This document shows, piece after piece, positions 1 to 7,674 of a DNA stretch of 41,797 bases (position 1 is the stretch's first letter; each line of letters begins with the position of its first letter). The stretch is from JBDHXE01 sp035445085 (GTDB lineage: Bacteria; Bacteroidota; Ignavibacteria; Kapaibacteriales; UBA2268). Under the pieces are notes generated by a model, which saw only the letters and a program-made list of their open reading frames with translations, had not been told where the DNA came from and made no database searches. The translations under genes and the position numbers were made by a program. The DNA lies in assembly GCA_035445085.1 (NCBI GenBank), contig DAOMQA010000022.1, positions 1-41,797 on the forward strand, in the 5' to 3' direction.

Positions 1-23
1 ATTCATTTTTTCTATAAAAAAAT

Positions 24-57
24 AAGAAGCTGTATCATTGTCATGAGACAGCTTCTT
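24..57 (-). terminator. Bidirectional intrinsic terminator after the tRNA-Arg unit
   Basis: A perfect 10-bp stem (24-33 with 48-57) encloses a 14-nt loop. Read on the minus strand it is followed by a T-rich run (complement of 11-23), and on the plus strand by TTTTAATAT. It therefore ends the minus-strand tRNA-Arg transcript and could also stop a plus-strand gene entering from the left. Confidence 0.8.
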
Positions 58-96
58 TTAATATATATTTTCGTATAGAGACTTTATATATTTTTG

Positions 97-170
97 CGGT
101 CCCGAGAGGACTCGAACCTCCGACACCCAGTTTAGGAAACTGGTGTTCTGTCCAGCTGAACTACGGAACC
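97..170 (-). tRNA. tRNA-Arg (anticodon CCU)
   Basis: The minus strand folds into a full 74-nt cloverleaf. The acceptor stem is GGTTCCG/CGGGACC with discriminator G, and the D arm contains AGCTGGAC. The anticodon stem CCAGT/ACTGG has loop TTCCTAA, so the anticodon is CCT (complement of 134-136). The T arm is GGAGG-TTCGAGT-CCTCT. No 3' CCA is encoded. The 5' end (position 170) directly abuts the stop codon of the upstream DUF494 gene, so it is probably cut out of a shared mRNA by RNase P. Confidence 0.96.
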
Positions 171-629
171 TTAGTTGATTGTTTCGTTACCTAATAATAT
201 TTTTCTTATAGGAGAATTGAGTTGATTAAAAGCATCAAATTTCACATTAGCAATAAATACCTTTATATCATTACTATCTATTTTTGTATACCCACTTACA
301 GCATATCTATCTAATAAGTTTTCTATATCTTCATTTTTTAGTATTCCTAATAAATTATAATGTATCAAATCAACAAAAGCTTCAGGGGTGAAATACTCTG
401 TTTCATGAGGCGTAAATATTCTAAAACTACTTTTATTCTTAGATAATTTTGGACTTTGATTAACCACATCATTGAAATGATGGTTATCAGCAATCCAACT
501 AATTGCAGTGGAAATTTCAGAATCACTATATCCTAATTGAACAAGTTTTTCAAAATTTATATCGTCAAGGCGTTTGTCTTGCAATTCAGATATAACATAA
601 ATTATTATTTCTATAATTCTTTGAAACAT
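171..629 (-). CDS. DUF494 (Smg-like) family protein
   Basis: A 152-residue protein of the DUF494/Smg family, whose molecular function is not established. The opening (MFQRIIEIIIYVISEL) followed by a helical segment with GYSDSEISTAISWI near residues 33-46 matches the N-terminal pattern of this family in Chlorobi-like bacteria. The middle segment FTPEAFVDLIHYNLLGIL fits the family's second half. It has no signal peptide or membrane segment, so it is probably cytosolic. The start codon lies 2 nt downstream of the ybeY stop, indicating one transcript with ybeY, and tRNA-Arg begins directly after its stop. The family call rests on recalled sequence pattern. Confidence 0.75.
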   Translation of the reverse strand: MFQRIIEIIIYVISELQDKRLDDINFEKLVQLGYSDSEISTAISWIADNHHFNDVVNQSPKLSKNKSSFRIFTPHETEYFTPEAFVDLIHYNLLGILKNEDIENLLDRYAVSGYTKIDSNDIKVFIANVKFDAFNQLNSPIRKILLGNETIN

Positions 630-631
630 AA

Positions 632-1066
632 TTAACCTACTATTTTCTGAAGATAATAATCTTCTTTAGACTTCATGATATCTCTTGAAATGTCATCACT
701 ATCGTTATAGCCCACTATATGTAAAGCTCCATGAGCGGCTAATCTAAGCAATTCATTGCTCAAAGTAACTTTATAAAAATCAGCATTCTTTTGTGCCGTA
801 TCTATACTTATATACAATTCACAAAGCAGAGGCTCATCTTCAATAGTAAAAGTAATTATATCTGTTGGATAATCGTGCTTTAAATACTCAACATTTATTT
901 TATGAATATAGTTATCATCACAATAAATAACATTTATAGTAGCATTATTTATATTATTATCGTCTAACACCAATTTAATTATATTGTTTACTTTTTTTTG
1001 TGGCAATCTATTTTTATCGCTTTCATTAAAAATAATAACCTTATTTGAGAGGACGTCTTTATTCAT
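632..1066 (-). CDS. ybeY: Endoribonuclease YbeY (16S rRNA maturation/quality control)
   Basis: YbeY is a metal-dependent single-strand endoribonuclease that acts in 16S rRNA 3' maturation and ribosome quality control. The 144-residue length is normal. The family's metal motif H-x3-H-x5-H appears as H112-x3-H116-x5-D122 (AHGALHIVGYND), so the third ligand is Asp instead of His, a substitution common in Bacteroidota YbeY proteins. The upstream TDIITF segment (68-73) is also typical. The gene sits between a hypothetical gene (8-nt gap) and DUF494 (2-nt gap) in a minus-strand operon. Its position opposite prfB and upstream of a tRNA suits a translation-related role. Confidence 0.93.
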   Translation of the reverse strand: MNKDVLSNKVIIFNESDKNRLPQKKVNNIIKLVLDDNNINNATINVIYCDDNYIHKINVEYLKHDYPTDIITFTIEDEPLLCELYISIDTAQKNADFYKVTLSNELLRLAAHGALHIVGYNDSDDISRDIMKSKEDYYLQKIVG

Positions 1067-1074
1067 AGTATCTT

Positions 1075-1551
1075 TTAATTTTCTAATATAGATTCGGTAA
1101 TAGAAATTTGCATTGCTGCCATCAGTGTAGCAGGGTGTAAGTCTGCAAAGTTCATTTTTAATAATTCTTTCTTTATATTAGAGAATAGTGAACAAGTAGA
1201 ATTTTTGCCAATTATCAAACAACTTATAAATTCCTCACTTTCAGAGATAAATATTACTTCATCAGGCTCGAATGCTAAGAAATACTTAATATTGTGAAGC
1301 TCATAATATCCGTGCCTAGATTGAACTGAAATCAAGCTATTAACAAGATTTGTTGGAGAATCTATAATATTATATAATGATATAATTAATGGTTTTTGCC
1401 CATCTGGATCATTTATATGCCACGACCAAGAATCAGCGAAGCTTTTTGCTTGTTGATTGAGAATATTACTTATCGTAGATATATCATTATCAATAAATTT
1501 AAATGCCATTTGCCATCGTGATACTTTTAGATTACTATTTTTACAATACAA
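1075..1551 (-). CDS. Hypothetical protein, first gene of the ybeY operon
   Basis: I do not recognise this 158-residue protein. It lacks a signal peptide and membrane helices and looks like a small cytosolic alpha/beta protein. The frame opens at a TTG (1549-1551). An ATG at codon 15 (start 1509, MAFKFIDND...) is a more conventional start and would give 144 residues; no clear ribosome-binding site separates the two. It precedes ybeY by 8 nt on the same strand, so it is probably cotranscribed. The N-terminal part has a SWSWHINDPDG segment and the C-terminal part a helical stretch. Confidence 0.6.
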   Translation of the reverse strand: MYCKNSNLKVSRWQMAFKFIDNDISTISNILNQQAKSFADSWSWHINDPDGQKPLIISLYNIIDSPTNLVNSLISVQSRHGYYELHNIKYFLAFEPDEVIFISESEEFISCLIIGKNSTCSLFSNIKKELLKMNFADLHPATLMAAMQISITESILEN

Positions 1552-1613
1552 TTATACTAAAATAAGATATTGGGAGTTAAAATAAAAATGAATTATTAAA
1601 GTTTTTAAATTTG

Positions 1614-1621
1614 TATATTTG
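1614..1621 (+). promoter_or_regulatory. Candidate -7 promoter element for prfB
   Basis: TATATTTG matches the Bacteroidota -7 consensus TAnnTTTG and lies 29 nt before the prfB ATG. No convincing -33 TTTG is found 19 nt upstream, and an overlapping second match (TAAATTTG, 1606-1613) exists. In DNA this AT-rich such matches can arise by chance. Confidence 0.3.
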
Positions 1622-1650
1622 AATTTAGTTAAATCGTTGTAGTAGAATTT

Positions 1651-2740
1651 ATGTTTGAAGCACAAAAATCATTAATCGAAGACTTACAGGATAGAAACGA
1701 AAGCTTGTGGAGGTTTCTTTGACATTGAGAATAAAAAAGTACGCCTAAATGAATTAAATCACTTTCTTGAAAGCGATAATTTTTGGAATGACCCTAATCA
1801 TGCAAAAAAAGTTAATAAGGAGATAGCTAATTTAAAAGATTGGGTTAATGAATGGGAGGCTGCTTCACTTGCTATAAACGATGCCAAAGAGATGTGGAAT
1901 TTAGCAAACGAACTTGCCGATTTATCCATTGAAAACGACATTAACTTAGAAATTAAAAATGCAAGCACATTAATTGAAGAGCTTGAGCTCAAAAATATGC
2001 TTAGTGGCAAAGATGATGATAAAAATGCCATAATGAATATTAACTCTGGTGCTGGCGGAACCGAAGCTCAGGATTGGGCAGAGATGCTTATGAGAATGTA
2101 TATTCGGTGGGGTGAGCGAAAATCTTATAAGGTAACTTTATTAGATAGTTTAGAGGGCGATGGTGCTGGTATAAAATCGGCAACACTTGAATTTGAGGGT
2201 AAAAATGCTTTTGGTTTATTAAAGGCAGAGAATGGGGTGCATCGTCTAGTTAGAATATCACCATTTGATTCTAACGCTCGGCGCCATACATCTTTTGCTT
2301 CTGTGTTTGTTTATCCAGAAATTGAAGATGACATTGAAATAGAGGTAAATCCTGCAGATGTTGAAATGGACACCTTTAGAGCGGGTGGTAAGGGCGGTCA
2401 AAATGTGAATAAAGTAGAAACAGCTGTTCGCCTTAAACACATTCCAACGGGTATAGTTGTTTCTTGTCAGCAAGAGAGGTCCCAGCTTCAGAATAGGGAA
2501 CGTGCAATGAAGATGCTCAAATCTAGACTATATCAAAAAAGAGTAGAAGAAGAAGAGGCAGCAAAGGCGACAATCGAGGGAACTAAAAAGCGGATTGAAT
2601 GGGGGAGTCAGATTAGATCTTATGTCTTCCAACCATATACCATGGTAAATGACCATAGGAGTGAAATGAAGAGAACGGATATTAATGCAGTGATGGACGG
2701 AGATTTAGATGATTTTATCAAAGCATATTTGTTATTATAA
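1651..2740 (+). CDS. prfB: Peptide chain release factor 2, made by programmed +1 frameshift
   Basis: RF2 recognises UAA/UGA stop codons and triggers peptide release on the ribosome. Translation starts at ATG 1651, reads 23 codons and meets an in-frame TGA at 1720-1722. It then continues in the +1 frame from GAC 1721 to the stop ending at 2740, giving about 362 residues, close to the usual 365. The stop-recognition tripeptide SPF (ISPFDSNARRH) and the catalytic GGQ loop (AGGKGGQNVNKVE) are both present. An unshifted annotation would start only at an internal ATG (1892) and lose about 80 N-terminal residues. hutI starts 11 nt after its stop on the same strand. Confidence 0.96.
1708..1723 (+). 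promoter_or_regulatory. prfB programmed +1 frameshift site
   Basis: The order of elements is the classic RF2 autoregulatory one: an internal Shine-Dalgarno-like GGAGG (1709-1713), a 3-nt spacer TTT, the slippery codon CTT (1717-1719), the in-frame stop TGA (1720-1722) and a following C. When RF2 is scarce, termination at UGA-C is slow and the ribosome slips from CUU to UUU in the +1 frame. The spacing equals that of the E. coli site. Confidence 0.96.
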
Positions 2741-2751
2741 GAGTTTATAAA

Positions 2752-4014
2752 ATGGAAAAGATACTATTTGTCAATATTAGCTCATTAGTTACCGTAGATT
2801 CAAAGGGTAAAGGCTTTAAAGCTGGTGCCGAGATGAATGACGTTAATGAAATAAAAAATGGCGCCATATATTTTGACAATAAGATACTTTGGTATGGTAC
2901 GACAGATGAAGCACGGATTTTATTAAGCAATAATAAAATTAAACCTATGCAAATAATTGATAAAAGTGGATTTACGATTATGCCTGGCTTTGTCGATTCG
3001 CATACACATATTGTATTTGCTGGAGATAGGGCTGCGGAATTTGGACAACGTTTGCGAGGAGCAACCTATAAAGAAATTGCAGAACAAGGTGGCGGTATTC
3101 AAACAACCGTAAAATCTACAAGAAGCGCTACTAAAGAGGAATTATTTGAAAATGCCCAAACTCTATTAAACTCATCTTTGAGCTACGGTACAACAACTAT
3201 AGAGATTAAGAGTGGATATTCGCTTAACACTGAAGGAGAACTCAAGCAATTAGAGGTAATACAAGAGCTTAGAGACAAAAATAAGCAAACGATTGTATCT
3301 ACATTTATGGGAGCGCATGATTTCCCTCAAGAATACAAAGATAATCCAAACGAGTATGTGGATATATTATGTAATGCTATGCTACCAATAGTAAAAGAAA
3401 AGGAATTAGCTACATTCTGTGATATATTTATTGATGAAGGATATTATACAGTAGAGCAAGCCAAGAAAATACTTAAAAAAGCAAAAGAGTTAGGTTTTAA
3501 GTTAAAAGTACACGCTGATGAGTTAGTTGATAAGTCTGCTGGACAATTTGCTGCAGAAATTGGAGCGATATCGGCTGATCATCTCTTGTTTGTAAATGAT
3601 AATTCTTTGCACACTATGAAAGCCTCAAATACTGTTGCCTGTTTGCTACCTGGTACGGCATATTTTATTAGAATGCCTTATGCAAATGCTCGTAAAATGA
3701 TAGATTTAGGCTTGACTGTCGCAATTGCAACAGATACTAACCCCGGTTCTAGCTTTACTGAAAATATGCAATTGATTCTATCTCTAGCAGTAATAAATAT
3801 GCAAATGTCTGCAGAAGAAGCAATTTGCGCTGCTACTTTAAATGGAGCCAAAGCAATAGATTTACAAGATAGCAAGGGTAGTTTAGAAATTGGAAAAGAT
3901 GCTGATTTTATTATATTAAATACATCAAATTATTTAAATTTGTTTTATCACTTTGGTATTAATCACGTCAATGATGTTTGGATAGGTGGGAAAACAGCTT
4001 TAAACAAAGATTAA
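2752..4014 (+). CDS. hutI: Imidazolonepropionase
   Basis: HutI hydrolyses 4-imidazolone-5-propanoate to N-formimino-L-glutamate, the third step of histidine breakdown. The 420-residue protein has the amidohydrolase metal ligands: H84-T-H86 in FVDSHTH, H189 in GAHDFP and H254 in KVHADE. D328 in ATDTNPGS is the catalytic/metal Asp. The segments RLRGATYKEIAEQGGGI and IEIKSGYSLN are hallmarks of HutI compared with other amidohydrolases. It follows prfB by 11 nt and precedes the DUF3127 gene by 14 nt. No other hut gene (hutH, hutU) is in the window, so the pathway must be completed elsewhere. Confidence 0.96.
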   Translation: MEKILFVNISSLVTVDSKGKGFKAGAEMNDVNEIKNGAIYFDNKILWYGTTDEARILLSNNKIKPMQIIDKSGFTIMPGFVDSHTHIVFAGDRAAEFGQRLRGATYKEIAEQGGGIQTTVKSTRSATKEELFENAQTLLNSSLSYGTTTIEIKSGYSLNTEGELKQLEVIQELRDKNKQTIVSTFMGAHDFPQEYKDNPNEYVDILCNAMLPIVKEKELATFCDIFIDEGYYTVEQAKKILKKAKELGFKLKVHADELVDKSAGQFAAEIGAISADHLLFVNDNSLHTMKASNTVACLLPGTAYFIRMPYANARKMIDLGLTVAIATDTNPGSSFTENMQLILSLAVINMQMSAEEAICAATLNGAKAIDLQDSKGSLEIGKDADFIILNTSNYLNLFYHFGINHVNDVWIGGKTALNKD

Positions 4015-4028
4015 GGAGATTGTGAACT

Positions 4029-4385
4029 ATGATTTATGAAATGACTGGAAAGTTATTCGAGAAATTTGATACTCAACAAGTAAATGATAATTTTAAAAAG
4101 AGAGACTTTGTATTAGAACAGGTTACTAGTATCAATGGTAACCAGATAACTGATTATATTAAATACCAACTAACCCAAGATAGGTGTAACTTTTTAGATA
4201 ATTTTGAATTATTTGACTTGATTAGGGTGAATTTTAATATTAAAGGTCGTAGATTAGAAAGAGATGGCAATGTTAATTATATAATTTACTTGGATGCTTG
4301 GAGAATTGAAAAAATTGATGATTTGGATACTAAACCATTTGATGATAATTTAGTTATACCGAAGGTTAATGATATACCATTCTAA
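4029..4385 (+). CDS. DUF3127 family protein (OB-fold-like, single-strand-binding-like)
   Basis: A 118-residue cytosolic protein that fits DUF3127, a family common in Bacteroidota with an OB-fold resembling single-stranded-DNA-binding proteins; no activity is established. It shows the pattern 'MTGKL...KKRDFVLE...YIKYQL...FDLIRVNFNIKGR...IIYLDAWRIE', with the conserved AWRI near the end of the fold (about residues 90-93). The usual Gly-rich loop before the RDF motif is replaced by TQQVNDNFKK. A Shine-Dalgarno motif, AAGGAGA, overlaps the hutI stop region, so it is the last gene of the prfB-hutI unit. The next gene is convergent, 26 nt away, and I see no hairpin terminator between them. Confidence 0.8.
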   Translation: MIYEMTGKLFEKFDTQQVNDNFKKRDFVLEQVTSINGNQITDYIKYQLTQDRCNFLDNFELFDLIRVNFNIKGRRLERDGNVNYIIYLDAWRIEKIDDLDTKPFDDNLVIPKVNDIPF

Positions 4386-4411
4386 GTGAATTAACAAAAT
4401 ATCATATGCTT

Positions 4412-5746
4412 TTATTCTGCAACAACGAATAGAGCTTTATATATTACTATTTGACCGCTATCAGTATCTGTTGCTTCTAACAGCAAAATATAAGGTTGCG
4501 GAGATAATTTATTATTCTTTAAATCATTAGGTCGTAAAGTTACTGCACTAGATTTACCAATGAATTGATTGTTAATGGGATATGCAACCATGTAGCCACT
4601 TAAGTCAAATATTTTTACATTTAATTTGCAACTAATATAAGGGACTTTGTACTCTAATGTAATTACATCGCCGGATTTGGTTACAGAAAATGGATTTGGC
4701 TTAATACTGATATTATCTTGAATATTGACTGAATCTAAATAACTATTTTGCCTACCCGGAGTGCCTCCATCGATATTTGTGCAACTACTCCAATTGGTAG
4801 ATATATTTGAAATAGTCAATGGATTCACTTTTTCTAAACTAATATCTTTGGTATAATCAAGTTCTGTATTATGCCAATTGTTATAATAATGGATAGAGTC
4901 TATTAAACTATCTCTACTATCCATTAGCACAATTAAATCACCATCATTATTTAAATTTAGTTTACTTTCTGAATAGTATACGTTTGTTGAATCTAATAGA
5001 TATGGGAATTTATTAAATAACAAGGTATCCCAAAATATAACTAAATATGAATGAGCTTGTAATATTACATCTTTATTGATAATTATTCCCTTGCGTGTAG
5101 CATCATAAACTTTACAAAACCTTAGGTTAAGGCTATCATCAGAATAGTTAAAAAGCTCAATGTATTCCGCATTTGCGTCAGAGCAATCATACATTATTTC
5201 ATTAATATATAAATTCAATTTACCTATTGGTTGTTGCGTGTTGGTACTACTATTTAGCTTACCCGGTGTTGCACCTGTTGCATCACGTGATACCATAATA
5301 TTTGTATTATTAATTATAGGCAAGTTTGGATCGATACGTTCAAAAGATTTGCCTTTTTCCCCCCATTTCATATCATAATATACGGAATCTAAAATAATAG
5401 AATTCCAACTTAGAGTCAAATAATCATTAGTATTATTCAATATTGGTAAGTTGTGTTGTATTAATTTTGCACTGCTATCTACTATCCTTGCTAACTTAAG
5501 TTTAATTGTATCTGATGTTATAATGCAATAAGATTTTGAAGCTAAGTAAAAATTAGAGATTGCAATAGTTTTTGAAGGGTCGGAGATATTTAAAGTATCA
5601 TACAAGATATTATCATCTCCACGATTATATAATTCTATCCATTCTGGCTCTGGCGAATTAGGAGCTGGCATTAACTCATTAATAATTATGCTACATATGG
5701 CAATATGCGGAAGTAAAAAATAAGCAATAATTAGATACTTAAACAT
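4412..5746 (-). CDS. Secreted protein with two lamin-tail domains and a C-terminal FlgD-Ig-like domain
   Basis: A 444-residue exported protein of unknown role. A signal peptide covers about residues 1-18 (MFKYLIIAYFLLPHIAICS). Two lamin-tail (LTD) domains follow: about 19-150 (IIINELMPAPNSPEPEWIEL) and about 178-330 (LYINEIMYDCSDANAEYIEL). Each ends with a 'sFERIDP/sLEKVNP...GTPGKLN/GTPGRQN' signature typical of bacterial LTDs. Residues about 345-444 (SIKPNPF...VKIFDLSGYMV...YILLLEA) resemble a FlgD-Ig/T9SS-type beta-sandwich. Its start lies inside the last codons of the fRMsr gene (8-nt overlap), so it is translationally coupled as the last gene of the rnhA operon. Surface or extracellular location is inferred. 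Confidence 0.82.
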   Translation of the reverse strand: MFKYLIIAYFLLPHIAICSIIINELMPAPNSPEPEWIELYNRGDDNILYDTLNISDPSKTIAISNFYLASKSYCIITSDTIKLKLARIVDSSAKLIQHNLPILNNTNDYLTLSWNSIILDSVYYDMKWGEKGKSFERIDPNLPIINNTNIMVSRDATGATPGKLNSSTNTQQPIGKLNLYINEIMYDCSDANAEYIELFNYSDDSLNLRFCKVYDATRKGIIINKDVILQAHSYLVIFWDTLLFNKFPYLLDSTNVYYSESKLNLNNDGDLIVLMDSRDSLIDSIHYYNNWHNTELDYTKDISLEKVNPLTISNISTNWSSCTNIDGGTPGRQNSYLDSVNIQDNISIKPNPFSVTKSGDVITLEYKVPYISCKLNVKIFDLSGYMVAYPINNQFIGKSSAVTLRPNDLKNNKLSPQPYILLLEATDTDSGQIVIYKALFVVAE

Positions 5747-6218
5747 TATAATATTGCACGATATTATCTAACTTTGTTTTGCTAAGAAAAATACTAAGTA
5801 ATAAATTAATATCTTCTTGTAATTTAGTATCAAATCGGGAATATATAGAGCTGTCAATATCAAGTACTCCTATAACTTTGCTTAAATAAGATAGTGGTAT
5901 TACAAATTCGGATTTAGATGCTGCATCGCAAGCTATGTGTGTGTCAAATTGATTTACATCATCAATAATTGCAATTAGATTATTAGAAAAACTATAACCA
6001 CATACTCCTAAATGGTAAGGTATTTTAATACAAGCAACTTTACCTTGAAAAACCGATAGTATAAGTTCTTTCCCATTATCAAAATAGAATCCACACCAAT
6101 TTATATTTGGGATATTTTCAAATATAAAAGCAGTAAAATTAGATGCATTAGCTATAAAATCATCAGTTTCGCTTAATAGCTCTTCTAATTGTCTTGTTGC
6201 TATACTTATATCTTCCAT
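5739..6218 (-). CDS. msrC: Free methionine-(R)-sulfoxide reductase (GAF-domain fRMsr)
   Basis: This enzyme reduces free Met-R-sulfoxide using thioredoxin as electron donor. The 159-residue protein is a single GAF domain with all three family cysteines: C63 (KVACIKIPY), C73 (GVCG) and C97 (HIACD). The WCGFYF (41-46), ELILSVFQGK and GVLDIDS segments are diagnostic. It starts 6 nt after the DUF1460 stop and overlaps the lamin-tail gene by 8 nt, placing it third in the minus-strand operon from rnhA. trxA and trxB in the same window could supply reducing power. The symbol follows the E. coli naming of this family. Confidence 0.92.
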   Translation of the reverse strand: MEDISIATRQLEELLSETDDFIANASNFTAFIFENIPNINWCGFYFDNGKELILSVFQGKVACIKIPYHLGVCGYSFSNNLIAIIDDVNQFDTHIACDAASKSEFVIPLSYLSKVIGVLDIDSSIYSRFDTKLQEDINLLLSIFLSKTKLDNIVQYYNV

Positions 6219-6224
6219 AAAATT

Positions 6225-7097
6225 CTACGCCTTAGGTTCAATTGCTTTTAACACAGTTATACCTATATCTTTCTTTTTATTACTTAAATATTCACTGAGT
6301 TCTACGTCTATTAATACCTCTTTCTTTGCCGATGAGGCATGAAAAAATCTTAACCTATTTTTATCATCTCGATATGCTAAGCCAGTGTGAGAGTAATCTA
6401 AACCAGGAATATTTGTTGCTAAAGCTAAAATATCTCCACTCTCAATTAAAGATGTAGCATTAGATATATCCGATGTTGGCAAATAATAAAGTGTAGATTT
6501 ATTAATTTTACCTTCTATTTCCTTTATAGTTTTCACTAGTTCAGGTGCGTCCTTCAGTTGCTTATACTTTTCTGGATACTTAGACATAAAAAACACATTT
6601 GGATGAAACTCCAATCCGCCTATGATTTCAGTCTTATCAATAACTACATTTTTTTTAATGTTGTCAATTATCCAGTCGCTCGTATAATGCAAGCGTGATG
6701 TATAATCTCCTAACTCACCATCCCTATATCTTGTAAAAGTAAGCTCTTCGTATAAGTCTTTAATGTTTAATTTACCTTTTTTAATTATCCTTGCGAAAGC
6801 TAAAGAATTTTCAAAAAAAGTTACACAATCTAACCCTTTCAAATTAATAATACACTTCTCTGAATTATTAACATCTAAAGTACCACCTACATAAGGTGTA
6901 GCAATAAATTCTTTAGCTACTTGAATAATAACTTCATTTATACTAAGTTTATGCCAATTATTTTTAACGGATTTATCAACTATTATGTCAAATAGTATAG
7001 CGCTATCATCTACAAGAGTTTTAGCAAGCATAGTATTTAAACTACAAAATGATACACTAACTATTAAAGAATTTTTTATTAACGTTCTTCTATTCAT
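6225..7097 (-). CDS. DUF1460 family, N-acetylmuramoyl-L-alanine amidase-like exported protein
   Basis: A 290-residue exported cysteine-hydrolase-like protein of the DUF1460 family, which has an NlpC/P60-type fold and is thought to act on peptidoglycan peptides. The candidate nucleophile is C91 in GLDCVTFFEN. Candidate partner histidines are H237 (DYSHTGLAYRD) and H253 (FFHASSAKK). The N-terminus MNRRTLIKNSLIVSVSF carries twin arginines before a hydrophobic stretch, so it may be a Tat substrate. Its ATG overlaps the rnhA stop by 1 nt (TAATG), with a strong AAGGAGA ribosome-binding site inside the rnhA end. Catalytic assignments are by family pattern. Confidence 0.87.
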   Translation of the reverse strand: MNRRTLIKNSLIVSVSFCSLNTMLAKTLVDDSAILFDIIVDKSVKNNWHKLSINEVIIQVAKEFIATPYVGGTLDVNNSEKCIINLKGLDCVTFFENSLAFARIIKKGKLNIKDLYEELTFTRYRDGELGDYTSRLHYTSDWIIDNIKKNVVIDKTEIIGGLEFHPNVFFMSKYPEKYKQLKDAPELVKTIKEIEGKINKSTLYYLPTSDISNATSLIESGDILALATNIPGLDYSHTGLAYRDDKNRLRFFHASSAKKEVLIDVELSEYLSNKKKDIGITVLKAIEPKA

Positions 7098-7570
7098 TAT
7101 ATCTCCTTTAAATAATTGGTATCAATTTTCAAATTACTACTTGCGGCAGCTTGCTTACAGAGAACATCACACCTTTCATTTTCAACGATACCAACATGTG
7201 CTTGCACCCATACAAACTCTACATCGAAAATTGATAATAATTGGTCAATCTCTTTCCATAAATCTATATTTAGAACAGCTTTTTTATCTGATTTGACCCA
7301 ATTGTTTCTCTTCCAATTCTTTAACCAGCCTTTATTAATCGTATCGACAATTAATCTCGAATCAGTGTGTAGTTTTATTTTATATTTACTATCCTTAATT
7401 GCTTTTAAGGCATTAATTATAGCCATCATTTCCATTCTATTATTTGTAGTTAGTTCGTAACCTTCGCTTAATTCAGCTCTTTTGCCTTTATAAAGTAGTA
7501 TTGCTGCCCAACCTCCTTTACCTGGATTTCCTAAGCTTGAGCCGTCTGTATATATAATTATTTTATCCAT
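7097..7570 (-). CDS. rnhA: Ribonuclease HI
   Basis: RNase HI cleaves the RNA strand of RNA-DNA hybrids. The 157-residue length is normal. The DEDD metal site is visible: D9 (IYTDGSS), E47 (NNRMEMMA), D70 (LHTDSRL) and D135 (NERCD), plus the conserved His H125 (VQAHVGIVENERCD). The handle segment GWLKNWKRNNW (81-91) is present. It is the first gene of a four-gene minus-strand operon (DUF1460, fRMsr, lamin-tail protein) and is divergent from the UmuD-like pair. Confidence 0.96.
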   Translation of the reverse strand: MDKIIIYTDGSSLGNPGKGGWAAILLYKGKRAELSEGYELTTNNRMEMMAIINALKAIKDSKYKIKLHTDSRLIVDTINKGWLKNWKRNNWVKSDKKAVLNIDLWKEIDQLLSIFDVEFVWVQAHVGIVENERCDVLCKQAAASSNLKIDTNYLKEI

Positions 7571-7591
7571 AACACAAAAATACTTATTGTT

Positions 7592-7632
7592 TTTGTAATT
7601 AGTGAAAATATTCTTATATTAGCCTACCGGTA
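7592..7632 (+). promoter_or_regulatory. Promoter with overlapping palindrome upstream of the UmuD-like pair
   Basis: TTTG (7592-7595), a 19-nt spacer and TATATTAG (7615-7622) match the Bacteroidota promoter TTTG-N19-TAnnTTTG with one mismatch. An 8-bp perfect palindrome TACCGGTA (7625-7632), followed by an unusual G run (7635-7640), lies where transcription should begin. It is a candidate operator for an SOS-like or self-acting repressor. The promoter match is seen directly; the operator role is inferred. Confidence 0.45.
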
Positions 7633-7674
7633 ACGGGGGGAAATTAATTTTTTTATTTAAATTAAGGTTACTTT

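Noticed and set aside
1720..1722. TGA in prfB as a sequencing error or selenocysteine codon
   Set aside because: The surrounding GGAGG-TTT-CTT-TGA-C is the known RF2 frameshift signal, and the frame changes by +1 after it.
1892..2740. prfB starting at the internal ATG 1892
   Set aside because: It would lose the N-terminal domain of RF2; the frameshift site and upstream 23 codons account for the full protein.
7621..7640. Match of TACCGGTA with the tRNA-Ser variable arm (TACCGGTAACGG-like) as an integration site
   Set aside because: The shared string is short, and no integrase or second tRNA fragment is near either site.
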